Shown here: piece by piece, positions 14,191 to 28,000 of the stretch | How positions within the stretch are numbered: position 1 is the first letter of the stretch | Layout of the letters: each line of letters starts with the position of its first letter | Source: Progne subis subis | Taxonomy: Eukaryota; Chordata; Aves; Passeriformes; Hirundinidae | Length of the DNA: 64,000 nucleotides | Assembly (NCBI GenBank): GCA_022316685.1 | Contig: JAKJHU010000054.1 | Location: forward strand, 186,001 to 250,000 | Direction of reading: 5' to 3' | Program-made: the position numbers and the translations under genes | Notes under the pieces: generated by a model | What the model was told of the DNA's origin: nothing | Databases searched by the model: none | The model's input: the letters and a program-made list of their open reading frames with translations, nothing else

Positions 14191-14879
14191 TTAATGGAAA
14201 ACATAAAACACTAGAAACAGACAAAAATCGGATTATTACTCTTATTTTTCAGCCTTTTGTACAATAAGCCATGAGGGAATTCCGACAGCTAAACTGATGG
14301 CAAAAAAAATTAGATTTCTTCCTCTTAATTGCTCAGCGGTGATGTCAGAGTGGACATGACAAATGTTCACATCTTTCATTTCTCCATCAGATAAACCAGC
14401 AACCAGCTCTGCTCTGCCAACTTTCCTGAGGATAAACTCTCAGAGCAAAGAAGCCCATTTGTTGTGCATCCTCTGCAGTGCAGCTTCCCAAGTGCCTTTA
14501 TCCTAACCTGGGCTATCCCTGGGAATTACATCCCTATGAGAGGCAAAATCCTCACGTGGGACCTTAAAGAAAATTTCATCAGGCAAGGCAAAAGGAGCTC
14601 AGGAGGGTGGGGTGTTTCTTTTGGGGGGTTGGTTTTGTTGATTTCTAATTTTGTTGTTGTTGTTTAAAATCTCCATTTAAAGGGCAAAATGTTTGGAACT
14701 AATTAAAAAACAAACAAAACAAAAAAAAAATCCCTTTACAAGTGTCCAGTTTATTTTAAATAATTTACAAGGATGGGAAAAAAGAAAAGCACAACAAACA
14801 GCCGAGGAACACTCCCAAAGGCACGCTTTTGGCATGGCACAGAGGCTGAATTTAACAACAAATCAATGCAATATAAACA

Positions 14880-14960
14880 GGAAAAAAACTAAAAACAAAC
14901 AACACCCTACCCCCCAAACACAGACACCTAAATATCCAAATAAAATACACAGAAAAATGC
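14880..14960 (+). repeat. A/C-rich low-complexity tract
   Basis: The plus strand is almost entirely A and C (AAACAAACAAC, CCCTACCCCCCAAAC). It belongs to the same compositional class as the tract at 8,580. It gives a false lysine- and asparagine-rich frame on the plus strand. Confidence 0.65.
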
Positions 14961-15587
14961 ATAACAGGCCTCATGAAAAATCCATCTGGCGATCCAAACG
15001 ACTTTTTTTTTTTTTAAATATGCATATGATTGAAATGCAAAAATGTAAACATGAAAAACAGACTTTAAAAACTGCGAGAAGGTCTGTGGGCCTCTTGCAT
15101 CCTCACAGATAATATATTAAAGAGAATTTCCACTCCCTGTAATAAGATTACTGATATTTACCGCACTACTCCAGTATTTATAACGCCTAATACGCTGCAG
15201 ACCACTCCTCTCCACGAACACGGGCTTTGGAAGTAGGCAGCCCACTCCATTTCATGTTTTTCCTAAGCCTTTTATATCAAAGTGATGTGAAATTTCTCTT
15301 TCTTTCCCATCCTACAGCTGCCTGAGGGCTGAGGGAGAAGCCCTCTGGGGTGGCCACTCTTCTCCAAAGTGTTCAAGGGCTAGAAAACAAGGAGGCCAAA
15401 GGAAAGATGACCAAAAAAAGCACCCAGAAGGGAAGTTAACATTCCCACCTCGAGATGTTCTGCTGCATCTTTGGGCAGCAAACGTAAATATCGCCAGGAG
15501 TCAGGAATCCAAACAGCAGACTTGTCAGCTTCCACTCTCACACCCGTTGCACTAAAAGGACAATCCCGTCGTGCTGGAAGGCAGAGC

Positions 15588-15603
15588 CCACACACACACA
15601 CAC
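15588..15603. repeat. CA dinucleotide microsatellite
   Basis: About eight uninterrupted CA units. The tract is short and may be polymorphic. Confidence 0.8.
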
Positions 15604-16589
15604 TCATCTCAGCTGCCAGGCAGAGCACACCCAGCACAAAGCAACCAGTCACTCCTGATCCATCCAACAGCACCATTTATTCTCCTTACAAGGGCTCTGG
15701 GAATGCATCGCTCCTCCAAGCTTTACTTCGGGGACAGAAATCCCCCAACAAACAACAAACCACCTGATGACTCTTAAAAACTCGGGCTGGCTCTAACAAC
15801 CTCCCCTCCAGGGACTCGTAAAGGGTCACTAACGACTCATTTGGAATTCACACCCGGTGAAAACACGGTTCAATCCCTCCAGAGGGAATTAAGACAAACA
15901 GCAAACTACCTGAACGCGCCCTGGCAGGGCACGCTCCAGATCTTCCCTCGGCCATGCAGAACTCCATGCTCTCGTGTAATTGCCTTGGCACCTGCCTGTT
16001 TCCAAACCAGCAGCCTCCCAATTGCATCTCTGCTGTGTACATTTAATTTAAAGCAAACCACGAGCAGCCGCAGGAACTCCTCACCTCACAGAGGTTTAGC
16101 TACGAACAATTCCGGAATCCTTTCAGTTGAGCAAATACATATTCAGCCCAGGTAATGGCTGAAGCCATGCAGAATAACCTGGATGGTAGCAGGGGAGATT
16201 TATGATGAGGGGAAGGAAGGCACAGGCTAGTTTGCCAATAATCCAAATTAGCATTGTGAGTCCACTTAATTAGCATAGTCAGAAGAGCCCAGAGCCTTTG
16301 TGAAGTTTTCCATGGCTCGTGCCAATGCCTGCAGGGATCTACCAGGATTTGGACGGCTATGGTCAGTTGGCAGTGAGGAGGGAGGAGAATGAAAACGCCT
16401 CCACACCTCCCTTGCCCTCGCTCCTCAGCTGGATACATCACTTACCTAGGATTAACAAACAATTTATTAATCAGTTACCTTCAGCAGCTCCAGCCTATGA
16501 TCAGGGGAAGGAAGGCAAGATAGATAGAGGCATCTATCTTTTATGTAAGTGGGAAATCATATGCCCCTCTCAGGATTCATTCTGCTATA

Positions 16590-16810
16590 TTAGCTCTTCT
16601 AGGCCCCTCCTAAAAAAGATCCTCATTCTCCTACTCAGCAGTGTAGTCCTCCTCTGTACTCGCCCCAGCTGAGTTTCTTTTTTGCCTCTCCACATTGCAG
16701 GCCAGAGCTGTACATAGCATTCGAGATGAGATCTCACAGCAGAGGCTTATATAATGCTGTGGCACTTGTATAGCTACACTAGAAATACCTTGCCTCACAT
16801 AGCTTGATGT
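16590..16810 (-). mobile_element. Possible ancient CR1/L3-like LINE fragment
   Basis: The plus-strand text around 16,690-16,760 (gccagagctgtacatagcat, gatgagatctcaca, ataatgctgtggcac) resembles the reverse complement of the segment of CR1-superfamily LINEs that older L3-type copies retain across amniotes. Divergence is high and the ends are unclear. A RepeatMasker run with amniote L3 and CR1 consensus sequences would decide it. Confidence 0.35.
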
Positions 16811-18154
16811 TTTTATCATATACTAGCTGATTAAAGCATGATTAAAACCCTCCAACTCTTCAGTCACTAATGAGCATCCACTTTAGAGCAGAGGGTTGTT
16901 TTTTATTAGTCTTCAAATAAATGGCTTTTCACACAAACTGTTATAAGTTGATTTTCTGTTCCAGTTCTCAAGGTCATTCAGCTGATCCTCTAAGATAGCT
17001 TAATGCTCTTGAGTATTGATACCCTCCATCTCTAGTGCTCTGGCTGATGGCACAGTAAACCCAGCAAAATGGATGTGCAGCAATTTCCCTTGGGAGAAGG
17101 AGCTGCCCCAGCAGACGCAGGTGTGCAACGCTCACAGCAGCAAACACCTGCCAAAAACAACACCCATAAAAACTTTCTGGTGTATATGGATGGAATATGG
17201 GGTCAGGAACTGGAAATGAGCCTCAAGGAACACTATGCACTACCACTTGCTCCCAGTTTCCCAAAAGTGGGTAGGAGGGATAGGAAGGGAGCAGTACCAA
17301 AAGACTGGTTAGCCGAGTGGAAAGATGGATTATCACCACTAACCTACCATTTGTCAATCCAGGACTGTGCTGAAGACCGTAATTTTCTAGTCAATGCTTT
17401 ATAAGCAAGGTCAGAGGGAACAAATACTTCAATAAAAAAAAAAAAAAATACAAGACATCAGCAGAAGAACCCAGTCGTGATCCTCAGAATCCGAAAAAGA
17501 AGATGTTGTGTTCGCAATTAATGGGCCCAGAATAATGTGCTTCATGTCCATCAACGGAAATGACATTTACAGTACTTAAACACCAAGACTCGAGATGACA
17601 AACAGGAAATCACAGGGAATAAAGGGCACCAACTGAATACACCAAGAAACTGTGCTCTGCGGAGCAAAAGAAATAAATAAATCTCACTCGTGCTACCAGA
17701 GCCCCGCTGCAGCACTGCCTGGATGCTTGGAGCTGTGCAGCAAATGCCAAGCTGTGAGCTGCAGCCAGGGAACACATAATTAATGTGATTAGGAGCACAC
17801 AGAGCTAGCATGCTCTGCTGACTGAAAAGCCCAGTAGCATAATTACTGTTTTCTGTACTAGCTCTATGTCTGAACAAATCTCAAAGCCTGGTTAGTTTTA
17901 GACTGCTGTGTAAACGTCAATAAAAATCCCAGAAGTGCCAGCTCATCAGCATTCTCAGGCACAGAAATGTTGAAAATATCACTGCATTTCCATGCTGTTA
18001 ACATCAGGCAAGGAAGTCTCCATTCTTCAGCCTAACCTTAGAGTTTGTAATAAGGTAACATCTCCCCCAAGTGAATGCTTATTATGAAAGCTAATTAATT
18101 GCTTTCCAGTAATGAGAAGTCTTTGGTGTTCAAAGAAAGCAAAATTCACTGTAC

Positions 18155-19073
18155 AGGAATTAAACAGTGTTTATTGAAACAAAGCTCCCCCCCCATTTAA
18201 ACACCTCTTTCTGATTAACATCGTTACAAGTAAAACCAAAGAAACTCAACATACAAACATACAAAACATGTATAGGCAGGAACTGTGAGCCAAAAAAAAA
18301 AAAATCAGTCAGAAATCCATAGTATTAATTGAAGAGAAAACTAAAGCAATGCTTTGTAGTTGCCTGGATTTCCCTGGGGGATGGAGAGTCAATGCTTATC
18401 TGCCTTCCTCAGAAGAGACAATTTTGATTAATATCAGACCCATCTGACTCAGTCTATTAAACCCTGAAGGAAGGATATTCTTCAGATATAAGAGATATGT
18501 CTTTGATTAATAATTCTACCATATTGCCATTCCAAGCATTAACAACTGCATGGCACCTGTGGAAAGTGAAAGCCTTTGAATTCTATGGAAGGGAACTAAC
18601 TTGTACTAATAGACCTGTTCTCCTTTGTCCAGATCTGAAAGCTCTGTGACACTGTTCCTCCTACCCTCTGCTGAACAAGTCAAAGTGTCAAGGTTGTCAC
18701 TACTTCCTTGCAAAGAAGACAAAATGGTTATATAATTCAGCTTTACATATAGAAAGACAGCGAAGTTACTTCAGACATTCTGAGTGGTTTGTCTTAAAGA
18801 GCCTGGCAATCTGTCTAGAGATTCCTCTTCAGCACTGTCAGAGTTTAACAGACCACAACAGGCTACAAAGTCATGGCCATCAGAGAGTACTCTTACCTCC
18901 CAGGGCACATCTCCAGAGAAATGCCTCAAATCACTCAGCCCACTACGCTGGGCTGCCACGCTTGGCGTAACTAATGCTGAATTATCACACGGGGTGGGGA
19001 AAAAGTCAGTGTAACCTTATCTATTGAGTTTTTCCTGGAAAGTTCTAGGCTCACACAGCCAGCACTGGCCTCC
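18155..19073 (-). other. RPA1 3' untranslated region
   Basis: This is the sequence between the RPA1 stop codon (19,076-19,074) and the first good poly-A signal downstream on the minus strand at 18,175-18,170. It would be about 900 nt long. No open frame of interest is present. Confidence 0.6.
18170..18175 (-). terminator. RPA1 poly-A signal AATAAA
   Basis: On the minus strand this reads AATAAA about 900 nt after the RPA1 stop. The cleavage site is expected 15-30 nt further, near 18,150. Confidence 0.6.
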
Positions 19074-22000
19074 TCACCCCAGCTGAGCATTTCTCCTGAT
19101 GTTGGCAATCAACCTCTTGCTGTATTCTCTGTAGTTCACGGGTTTGACGTCCATCGCTGTGGCTTTAATACGAGATTCGTCCTGCGAAAAGAAATATTAG
19201 TATGTAAAAGAACATGGAGCACTCCAGGCATTTGGTTCCACAACCTCCTTCTGCACCATCAACTCACTGCTCATGGTATCTGGGTTAGCTGGGAGTGCCA
19301 ACACGACTCCCAGAGTTAGTATGTTGTTTTCATGTGAAACCAGCCACTCTTGATGAGCCTGAGAGGGAGCAGCAAGGATCCCTCCTTCAGTGCTCAAGAC
19401 TGACAGTATTTGGATGATCTTTGAAATCTTCTGTTCTCTGTGAGCAAGGGAAACCTCTCCCCACAAACATAAGAGGAGGAAGTCACCTCCTATGGAGACA
19501 AGTTGAACTACAAAACCACAAGTTACATTATTTGCCTTTCGGGCAACACTTACGTTGTAAGTCTCCAGTTTCACTCGGATCCTGAACTCATACGTGTTGA
19601 AGTTTGCGTTCTGGAACACTTCTTCAAAAGCCTGCTCATTCTGGGGGAAGGACAAAGACAGGGATCAGCTGTAGACACTCCAGGCTCCCATCAGTGCCAT
19701 GCACTTCGAGAACAGCTCAGCTTTTTGGGGAGGCTGGCAGAACACTGGAAATACCCAGCCCACGCAGGTGGAGCCGAGTCTTCCATCATCACATTTTAGA
19801 TGCCAAACCCATTACTCAAAAGTTTTTAAAATAAAAAGGTGACAACTTCTTAGCTACAAAGGAACATACAATTGCACTGAATCTGCAGCCAGGTATAAGG
19901 AACAAAAACACTACAAATCTTTGGGAGCTGCCAAACTGGCTAATTCTGATGTTGCGCCGTGATCACAAACACTGACAGAGTTAACTATTTCCTTATTAAT
20001 TGCCTTATTAGGCATTCTGCTTATCCATCAGAGCTGCATGTAATCCTGACACAGGCCTATTTAAGAGAATGCTCTATGAAAAAAAGCAGATCCATGTTTT
20101 GAACGTGCTTTAATAACCATGAGAAGACTGTGTCATATTTATAACATAAGCTGCTTCTAATTACCATATGAACACTAAACATCATCATCATCATTTATAA
20201 CAGACAATTTGTCAAAACAGTAGAAGAGGAGCAGGCAAGCCGTGGAGACTGTGAAAAAAAAAAGTTTATTTTTGTAAAAATATGAGTCGTAAAAACCTTT
20301 GCTGACATTAAAAAAAACCTCTGCATCTCCCTGATGATACTGACAAGTAATTATTAATGCATTTATCTACCAGATGCACTTGACTTGATCAGTCACTCCA
20401 GCAGCAGACAGAGCATCTGATCTGGAATTGAATCCACCCCAGTTCCACTCACATTCCAAGTGTTACATCTGCTGTTTTTCACTGTGTGCAGCACTATTTT
20501 ACACTACACAGTGATTCTCCTAGGGTTTAGAAAAGCACAACAAATGGAGGTGAACAGGAGCAGCTAGGTTCACAGATTACAGAATTTAAGGCATATCCCT
20601 CCTGCATATTAAAACCCCATTCCTTTGGCCATTTTATGGATTAGAGGATAAGAAAACTCGCTTAATAAAGCATTTAGCTCCTCTCTGCAGCTCTGTCACA
20701 AACTGTGCTAACCATTAGCGAGTTGAAAATGCCCTCAGCATAGCAGTCACTGCTACCCCACATTACCTCCTTTGGTATCTAACAAGCACAGGCAAGAGGC
20801 AGATGAAAAACCTTGCACATGTATCTCTGCTTAGCGTGGTCACGGGCTGTACATGAACTCCATCCATACTGTGAGCAGTGAAAAGACTCCCACCAACTTC
20901 ACAAGACACTGCATCAGCTCTATCAGAGAAAAACCACTAAGAAAAGCTTACTGCAAATGCATCGAGTACCATTTTTAAAGGCTCATAAAAGTGTCAAATC
21001 AAAACCAATTTCTCCTGGAACACAAAGCATTCCCGCTCAAGGGCTCACTCCATATTATGTTCCATTTTCTATCCTCAGCCATTTCCATTAGGTAGCTCTT
21101 CAAAAGACATTACATGTTTGTACTGGTACATAGGATCTGCTGTCTCTCCTTCCCCACCCAGCTCTCTTCAACATTAAAAGCGACCAAGGAATTTTGTTTA
21201 AACTCTAGCAGAGATTAAGCATGGCTGAAAGTAAGAAAATATTGACAAGTTAAGAACGTCTGAAAATGGAAATGCCGAAGTGCAAGCACATCTAATTAGA
21301 ATTCCCCCCCAGCCAGACATCTTCCCACAGAACACAGGGTTCCAGCCTTTGTAATAACACAAAAACTCAGCATCCCAGCACCACAACCTTTGTGCCCGTC
21401 ACCTCTGATAGCCAGAATACAGAAAATTTCCAAAAATCATTCCGTATTACAGGAAAAATAGCCCTGCTTTGCAGAAACAGAGGTCTACAACAGTGTCTCA
21501 AGACAACAATCCCTCCCTGCTTCACTTCCCTCCCACAGCCAAGCAATGGGTTAACCAACAACTGGGCAATCTGTGGAGTCCTGGAATCAAACAGAGTTAG
21601 CCTGGGAGCACAGCAAGGCTCACATGCAATTCAAGAACTTATCATGCATTCCACATCATCATTTAAAAACAAAACAAAGCCACACAGTTTTTATACAGTG
21701 CACAAGTTTAAAAAAAAAAAAAGACAGGAAAAGATTATTTTGGTTGGAAGGAAGACAAATGCAGCAGAAAAGAACAGAGTGACAAAAGGAAGATAATACT
21801 GCCTGTTAGTGTCTAATGACTTACAACCTTAAAAACTGTTCTGTCACAGAAAGATCACTTCAGCATCCCTGCAAATGACCCGTTTTACAAATTGCGGTTT
21901 TCATGAGACCCACAAAGTTCTGATGACACTTGGTGCAGGGAGGAAAAAAAAAAAAAAAGAGCCTTCAAAAGCGGGCTCGCACACATTAGTTCAAAAAGCT

Positions 22001-25000
22001 TCCTGCCTACTTAACGAAGATACATACAAAGTGTTCTAGAACTTTTTGATTTCGTAAACAAATTTTTGGAACACATTAGGGATAATGTTGTCAGCATTCA
22101 TTGCTAAACTAGGGTTTTTGGTTTTTTTTGCAGATTCCTCCAGTCTAGGTACAATGATAAAACAGGCTGTCTTTTCTACTGGAGCTGTCAGTGCCACAAA
22201 GGCTGGGGCACAACCCTGCAGAGATCAGCTGCCTCTCCAGGTCCAGGTGATGAGGACAGGCTGATCTCCAGCTTTCAGCAGCCAAAAGAGCTCAGGGGTA
22301 GACAGACTGACTGTGGGAGCAAACTATGGGGGAAAGCAGGCAAATCTCTGTTCTTCAGGCAGATGGCCTGTGGAAAATAATCCTGAGGAGAGTAAACAAG
22401 TCCCTGCCAAGAACTTCAGGCTAGGGAGAAGCAACGATTTGTGAACTTGTAAAAGCTACTGAAGGCCAACATCTGGAGGACAACCTTGGGCTGGGCTGGG
22501 CTGAGCTGAGCTGGTCTATCACCCAGAGAAACAGAACATCCCTTTCTTTCACATGGCACTATTTTAAGTATTTTAAATGCTGTTAATTCCCAGAGCGAGT
22601 ACATGAACATGCCCCAATGCCACATTCGCTATACATTCACACAGAAATATCAGACCATGCTCCCTGGTGGATCAGCATTGGTGTTCCACACAACCCTTAC
22701 ATCTTTGCCAGACCTGCCTTCAAAACATTACAAGAATATTTCCTTACCAGAAGGATCAAAAAAAAAAAAAAAAACCCCCAAAAAATCTGAGGGCAGCCCA
22801 AGATGCCCACAGATACAAGATGAGTGAAACATAGTTCAACTTCAAGGCAAACAGTGAAAATACAATAAGCTAATTGACTGACCTTTTCCTTCAGCTCTCC
22901 CAGGAAAGCTGCGTTTTGACCAAGAATGAATTCTGCTGTGTCTTGAAAACAAGTCACCCACTGATATTCCAGACAGTCTGCAATGGTAATCTAGAATACA
23001 ACAACAAAACTCAAAAGGTTATTTCACCCAGTTGCCTTTTCGTCCAGAAAGACAGAAGACAACACAAAAGAAAAAAACATTTCAGAGCTATAGAGAGTGT
23101 TAAATTTCCAGTAACTCTCAGAGCCTGACCTGTATGTCCTTTCAATCACTGAGGGTGGAAAGCAGTGACTTCCTACCTTTTTTACGCTCCACAGAATGTC
23201 CATAACTTAACACAGGTTAATACTGGCAGTAGATTGAACCACAGGGTGAGGCCAACAAGATCATAGCAGGACAAAACTGATGGATGCTCAGCTGTGTCCT
23301 GCTGCCACTGATGAGCTGTGAGCAGGAACAGGTATCCCAGAACAATAACCACCAAGGGGGACAGCAGCAACTCTGCAAACTGAATTTACTTTGCATGTAC
23401 CTGAGTGCTCGAGCATACATAAATTCATGTAACACTATGTTATGTTATGAAGAAACTATCAAAACATTCAAGGACTGGACAGTTTAAAGATCAATTTCCA
23501 GCCTCACGTGCATTTCCTGGCTGCTTTGACAATTAGAATGAGGAAATGGGAGACACTGAAGGCCTTGAGTGTACTCTCCGCATCCTCTTTATATTCTACA
23601 AGAATGACTCTGCTGCGTAAAGCAGTTCCTAGAAGTTAGCTGATAAAAATTATTCAGAAGCAGTTTGTGTTTTAGGGAGGCTGCAGGGATAGTTCCCTCC
23701 TCCCTGTGTGCCCACCTGGCAGAGCAATTCTAAGAGGCAGCAACAACTCTAACTTATAATGTAAAACAGAAGAAGGTTCAATGCCTCTGGTGTAAGTGGG
23801 CACCACAATAACAATCCCCAGACAACTTTCTGAAGCAGGCTCCATTAAAGCACGAGGCAGAACAATACCTACCAAAAAAACTGTACTAAATATAGGTAGC
23901 AGCTGTAAAAGTGCAATTACTGCTCTCCAGAAATGCCATTTTACTTCAGTTTATCTTCACTACTGAAGAGGCGGAGGCCATCTGCATTCTGCACCGCATA
24001 GTACACTTGGAAACCAGAATCAACTGAGCCAGCAGCAACTTTTTGGCAAAGAGAAAAGCTTTTAATTGGAGCACAAGGAAAACAAACTGCTAATCAGCTC
24101 AATGAAACATCCCTTCCTCAGGTAGAGCGCACGAAGCAGCTAAACACCCTCTAACTCACGGGCAGCACGGACAAACGGCACCGAGCCGCCGCTCCCTCGA
24201 AAGATTTCCCGTCGGTCGGGGAAGGGATTGTGCTGGGAACGTGGCAGGAAACGCCCCGGCAGCCGATCCGGGCACTCACCAGGAGCATCAGGCGGTACTT
24301 GAAGTTGGGGAATTCGCGGTCGCACTTCTCGCAGCGGTAAAGTCCATTTTGCTGGTCTATCACTTTCTTGTTGCAATCCTGAGAGGGACATGCCTGGTAC
24401 ATGCTGTTCTCTTTGCGCAGATGTACAATTGTGCCCACACAGCTAAAATAATCTGCCTGGGAGAGTGAGCGTGCAACATTAGCCTCAAAATACTCAATGT
24501 TTTCCCCCATTCTGAATTAACTACAAAAGCAAGGCACCCTTGCTTGGATATTTAGGATTAGAAACCTTAACTGCTATGGATTACTGGGAAACTGTAAATC
24601 AACCCCTCTGTTGCAATAATTTTTAGGCTTCCATTATGTTAATAAAGCCCCTACAGCAAGATTATTTTGTGTTTCCATTGCAGGAAACTCCAATTGCTAG
24701 GTCTTCTTTAGATAAAGCATATTTGATTCTCCATTGTGTCTGTTCAAATCTGCACTTTTTCACAGGATTAAGATTCTGCGCTTTCCTACGCTTCTTTCGG
24801 GAACCAATACAAAAAAAACAGAAAGCCTATTGTGTGGCGTTACAGATAAGCATTTGATTAAACTATAGCCTACAGAACAAAATACCCACTCACCACACTA
24901 AAATAATCATCATAATGGTTTAAGACCACGGTCAAGTCTTTCAGCAGAAAAATAGAGGTTGCTTAAGAAGCATGGGCAAAAATTGTCACAGAAAATAGCT

Positions 25001-28000
25001 GAATTACAGGTGAAGTGAAAGTGCTCAGGGCCAGGTTGGATGGGACCCTGAGCTACCTCATCTAAGGGAGGGCATCCCTGCCCATGATTATGGGTTTGGA
25101 AAGAGGTGATCTTTAAGGTCCCTTCCAACCCAAACCATCCTATGATTTCAAAGGGCTTTTTTATCTGTGGATAGAAGCTCTTGTATATTCCAAACAGCTT
25201 AGCACTTAAAAAAATTAAAAATAAAAAGCAGTATAAGCCTAGAGAGGTTTCTGGAATGAAAAGCCAAAGACCTGGGGTTTATTACCAGCTTTTCTATTGA
25301 CCAAGTGTGCACCCTTGAAAACCACTTCCTCCTAATGCACCTGTTTCTCCTGGAACACTCTGTGCTGCTTGTCTGAAAATCTTTGGGGCAAAAACATCCC
25401 CACTTCATTTAAATGAGGCTTAAAATTCTCTTGCAAACAAAGTATCATGTTGCAACATCAACAACAAGGTTGGATTTATTTGAAAAACAATAATATTAAT
25501 TAATAGCACAAATTCCGAGACAGTAAACACATACTGCTCAACACTTGGACTACTCCAATAAGAGAAATACCTGCACAAAGCCTGGCTTTTTATTTTCTCC
25601 CCAATACACAAACATTGTACTGAGTGGCCATGCCTTACCTTATCTCCTTGTCCCAAGTTCTCAGATTTGGCTTCAAACAAAGTTTTCCAATTGGTATTTG
25701 CTCCAGCTGCTGGCCCACCCCTCACATCAGAGATGGAGGCACATTCCAGAAGCTGCCCCTCGGAGTCAAACCTGCAACCACAGAGATGCACTTCTATTTT
25801 TGGACAGCAGACCAAACAGACTTATCAAAAGCTTACGTTTATTTTCATGTGCTCGATACATGAGGGATTTTTTATCAATGATTGCAAAGGAAACAATTAC
25901 AGTAATATGTGTATATTGCAAACAAAAATAGCTTTTCAGAATAAGTTAATAGCCTGACTTAATTAGCACAGTATTTTACAAACCCACAAAAGGAGGACAG
26001 CTTTGTTCTATATAACTGCAATTTGTTTGCCAGCTAGTGGTCAAACCACGCACTGCACACTTCTCAGAGGCAGGCAGATAACAAGATTTAAGGGCATCAA
26101 GATATTTCCATAATTAAAATTAAATTACATGGTACCATTATCTTCGCAGCAGCTTCGAAAGGAAAAGCAAACAGCATTGAAAAGATTATGCTTCCTCTGT
26201 TAAAATAAGAAAGCACAGCTCTTCAGCAAAAGGTTGCACTGCATTCCCGTTGTGATGGGCTTTGTGATTTCACAAACACACCAACGAGGCTCAAAGATTG
26301 AGCTTAATTAAAGCGTGACAGTAATAGCTCAGGCCCACAATCAATTTTATCTCCAACAAGCCTCAAGTATGGGAGAGCCACAGCTCAATGACAAACTGAG
26401 GATGCCATTTATTCCATCCACATTTGGGTGATGTAACTGGAATCTGAAGACTCAGGATTCACAAGTCTGATGCTGTTGGCACTTAACCCTCTTCACTCAC
26501 ACACACACCACATCTCACCACATCCATACTCACAACAGACAATTTAACAACGACTTATGGGAGAGGCAACAATGAAATCGCTTTGTTTTCCTGACAATAA
26601 AAGAGTTATTTTGCTATCTGAAAGATATCTGGCAAGAACTAGACACTGAGAGATGTCAAACAGTCCCTCCACACTAACTGAGTGCGTATCAGATTCCACA
26701 CAATGGAAAAAGCCCGTGGAAGAAAATACTGTTCCCTCAGACCAAGCCTCAGAAAGTAGAGCTGGTCAAGCCTGATTTCATGCTGCCTTCCAAGGCTTTG
26801 GGTCAGCATGCACTACCCAGATTTCAATTTTTCAAGGTCTGTCACGGAATTAAAAGTTTTTTGAATCGAACAACTTAAGAAGGACAGCCTTCCAGGCTCC
26901 AGGGCTTGCAAGCCAAAGGAGTTTCCACAGCCCTGGAAGCCATACCCTCTGCCACCTTCCCTCAGTGCTACACACTGCTCAAGTACAGAGAAACAAAATA
27001 AAACAAATACTCTGCAGGAGGTTGAAACAAAACAACAAACACACTCATACCATCCTCGGAGCTTGAAAGCCTCTGGGCTATCAGGGTTGATGACAACTGT
27101 GCTGGAGGACAGGACAGACAGGCTTCTGCCACCAAAGTCAGAGACACGGGCCCCTTTGATGGCAATCACAGGTTGTCTGGAACCATCAAACTGTTCAGCC
27201 TGCATGTGTGAAAAACCAGAGAGCAGCAGCAGCATGTTACAGGAAAGGCACTGAACTTGTGGTCATAACTCACAGGTCATGACAAGAGACCAAGCCTGAA
27301 TCAAACCACCCCACTGTATCTAAAAGGTAAGGTTTTCAGTGGTGTCATCTGGAGTTTAAGCAGAGGTAGGTGACAATTTTCTGTGCAATCCTAACACCCT
27401 GTTTCCTGGGGAACCAGAGAATCCTTAAGTCACACCGCGGGTTTGTTAGAAAAAACTGGTCCCCTCTGCCAGCTTTACAGCAGGATTTTAGGAAGGGAGA
27501 TGTGTTATGGGAAAGGAAACAAAATTAATTCTTCATTTCAGACTCCTCAGGAGATGAAACAACTCACTCAGCTTCACTGAGCCAATCATGTCCATCTTAC
27601 TACCACTTACACAAAAGTGCAGCTATGCTGACCAAACATTTTTACTCAACTTTCCATCTTCTGTTTTTTATCGCATAAAGCTGCTCTAATGCTGCTCAAC
27701 TGCCATCATCTCAGTAGTCTGACACTAACAAAGAACCTCATGGCAAGAGAGAGAGTTTGGAAAGTATAGATTTTATGGACCCCACATCACTCAGCAAGCA
27801 AGGGGAGGATCATGTGCTTAAAGATAACAAACGAGCTGGAGTTGCAGTAGCACTCACTGTATCCATGAGATGCAAAAAGAACAGAAAACACATCCCAGCA
27901 GTCATGGCAGGGGCTGTTGTAAAGGACATACACATTCTAACCCTATGCAAGCCATACATCACTCCCCCTCAATGCTTATTGATATTTCTATTCTACAAGC

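Larger units (their letters stand above)
8710..16580. other. Gene-free stretch, middle part
   Basis: No recognisable exon, RNA gene or clear transposable element is seen. The content is unique AT-leaning sequence with poly-A and A/C-rich tracts (12,230-12,345; 12,600-12,710; 12,820-12,850; 14,700-14,960), a short CA microsatellite (15,588-15,603) and a small GC-rich patch at about 11,890-12,090. Plus- and minus-strand frames of 60-147 codons occur but have low-complexity composition and no domain. Confidence 0.55.

Noticed and set aside
17305..17365. tRNA-like A box (ggttagccgagtgg) with a weak B-box-like word
   Set aside because: The B box departs from consensus, and no acceptor stem or anticodon arm can be folded around it.
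19197..19655. 152-codon minus-strand frame starting with an RPA1-like segment
   Set aside because: Only its first part is RPA1 exon 16 (19,554-19,640). The rest reads through the donor into intron sequence.
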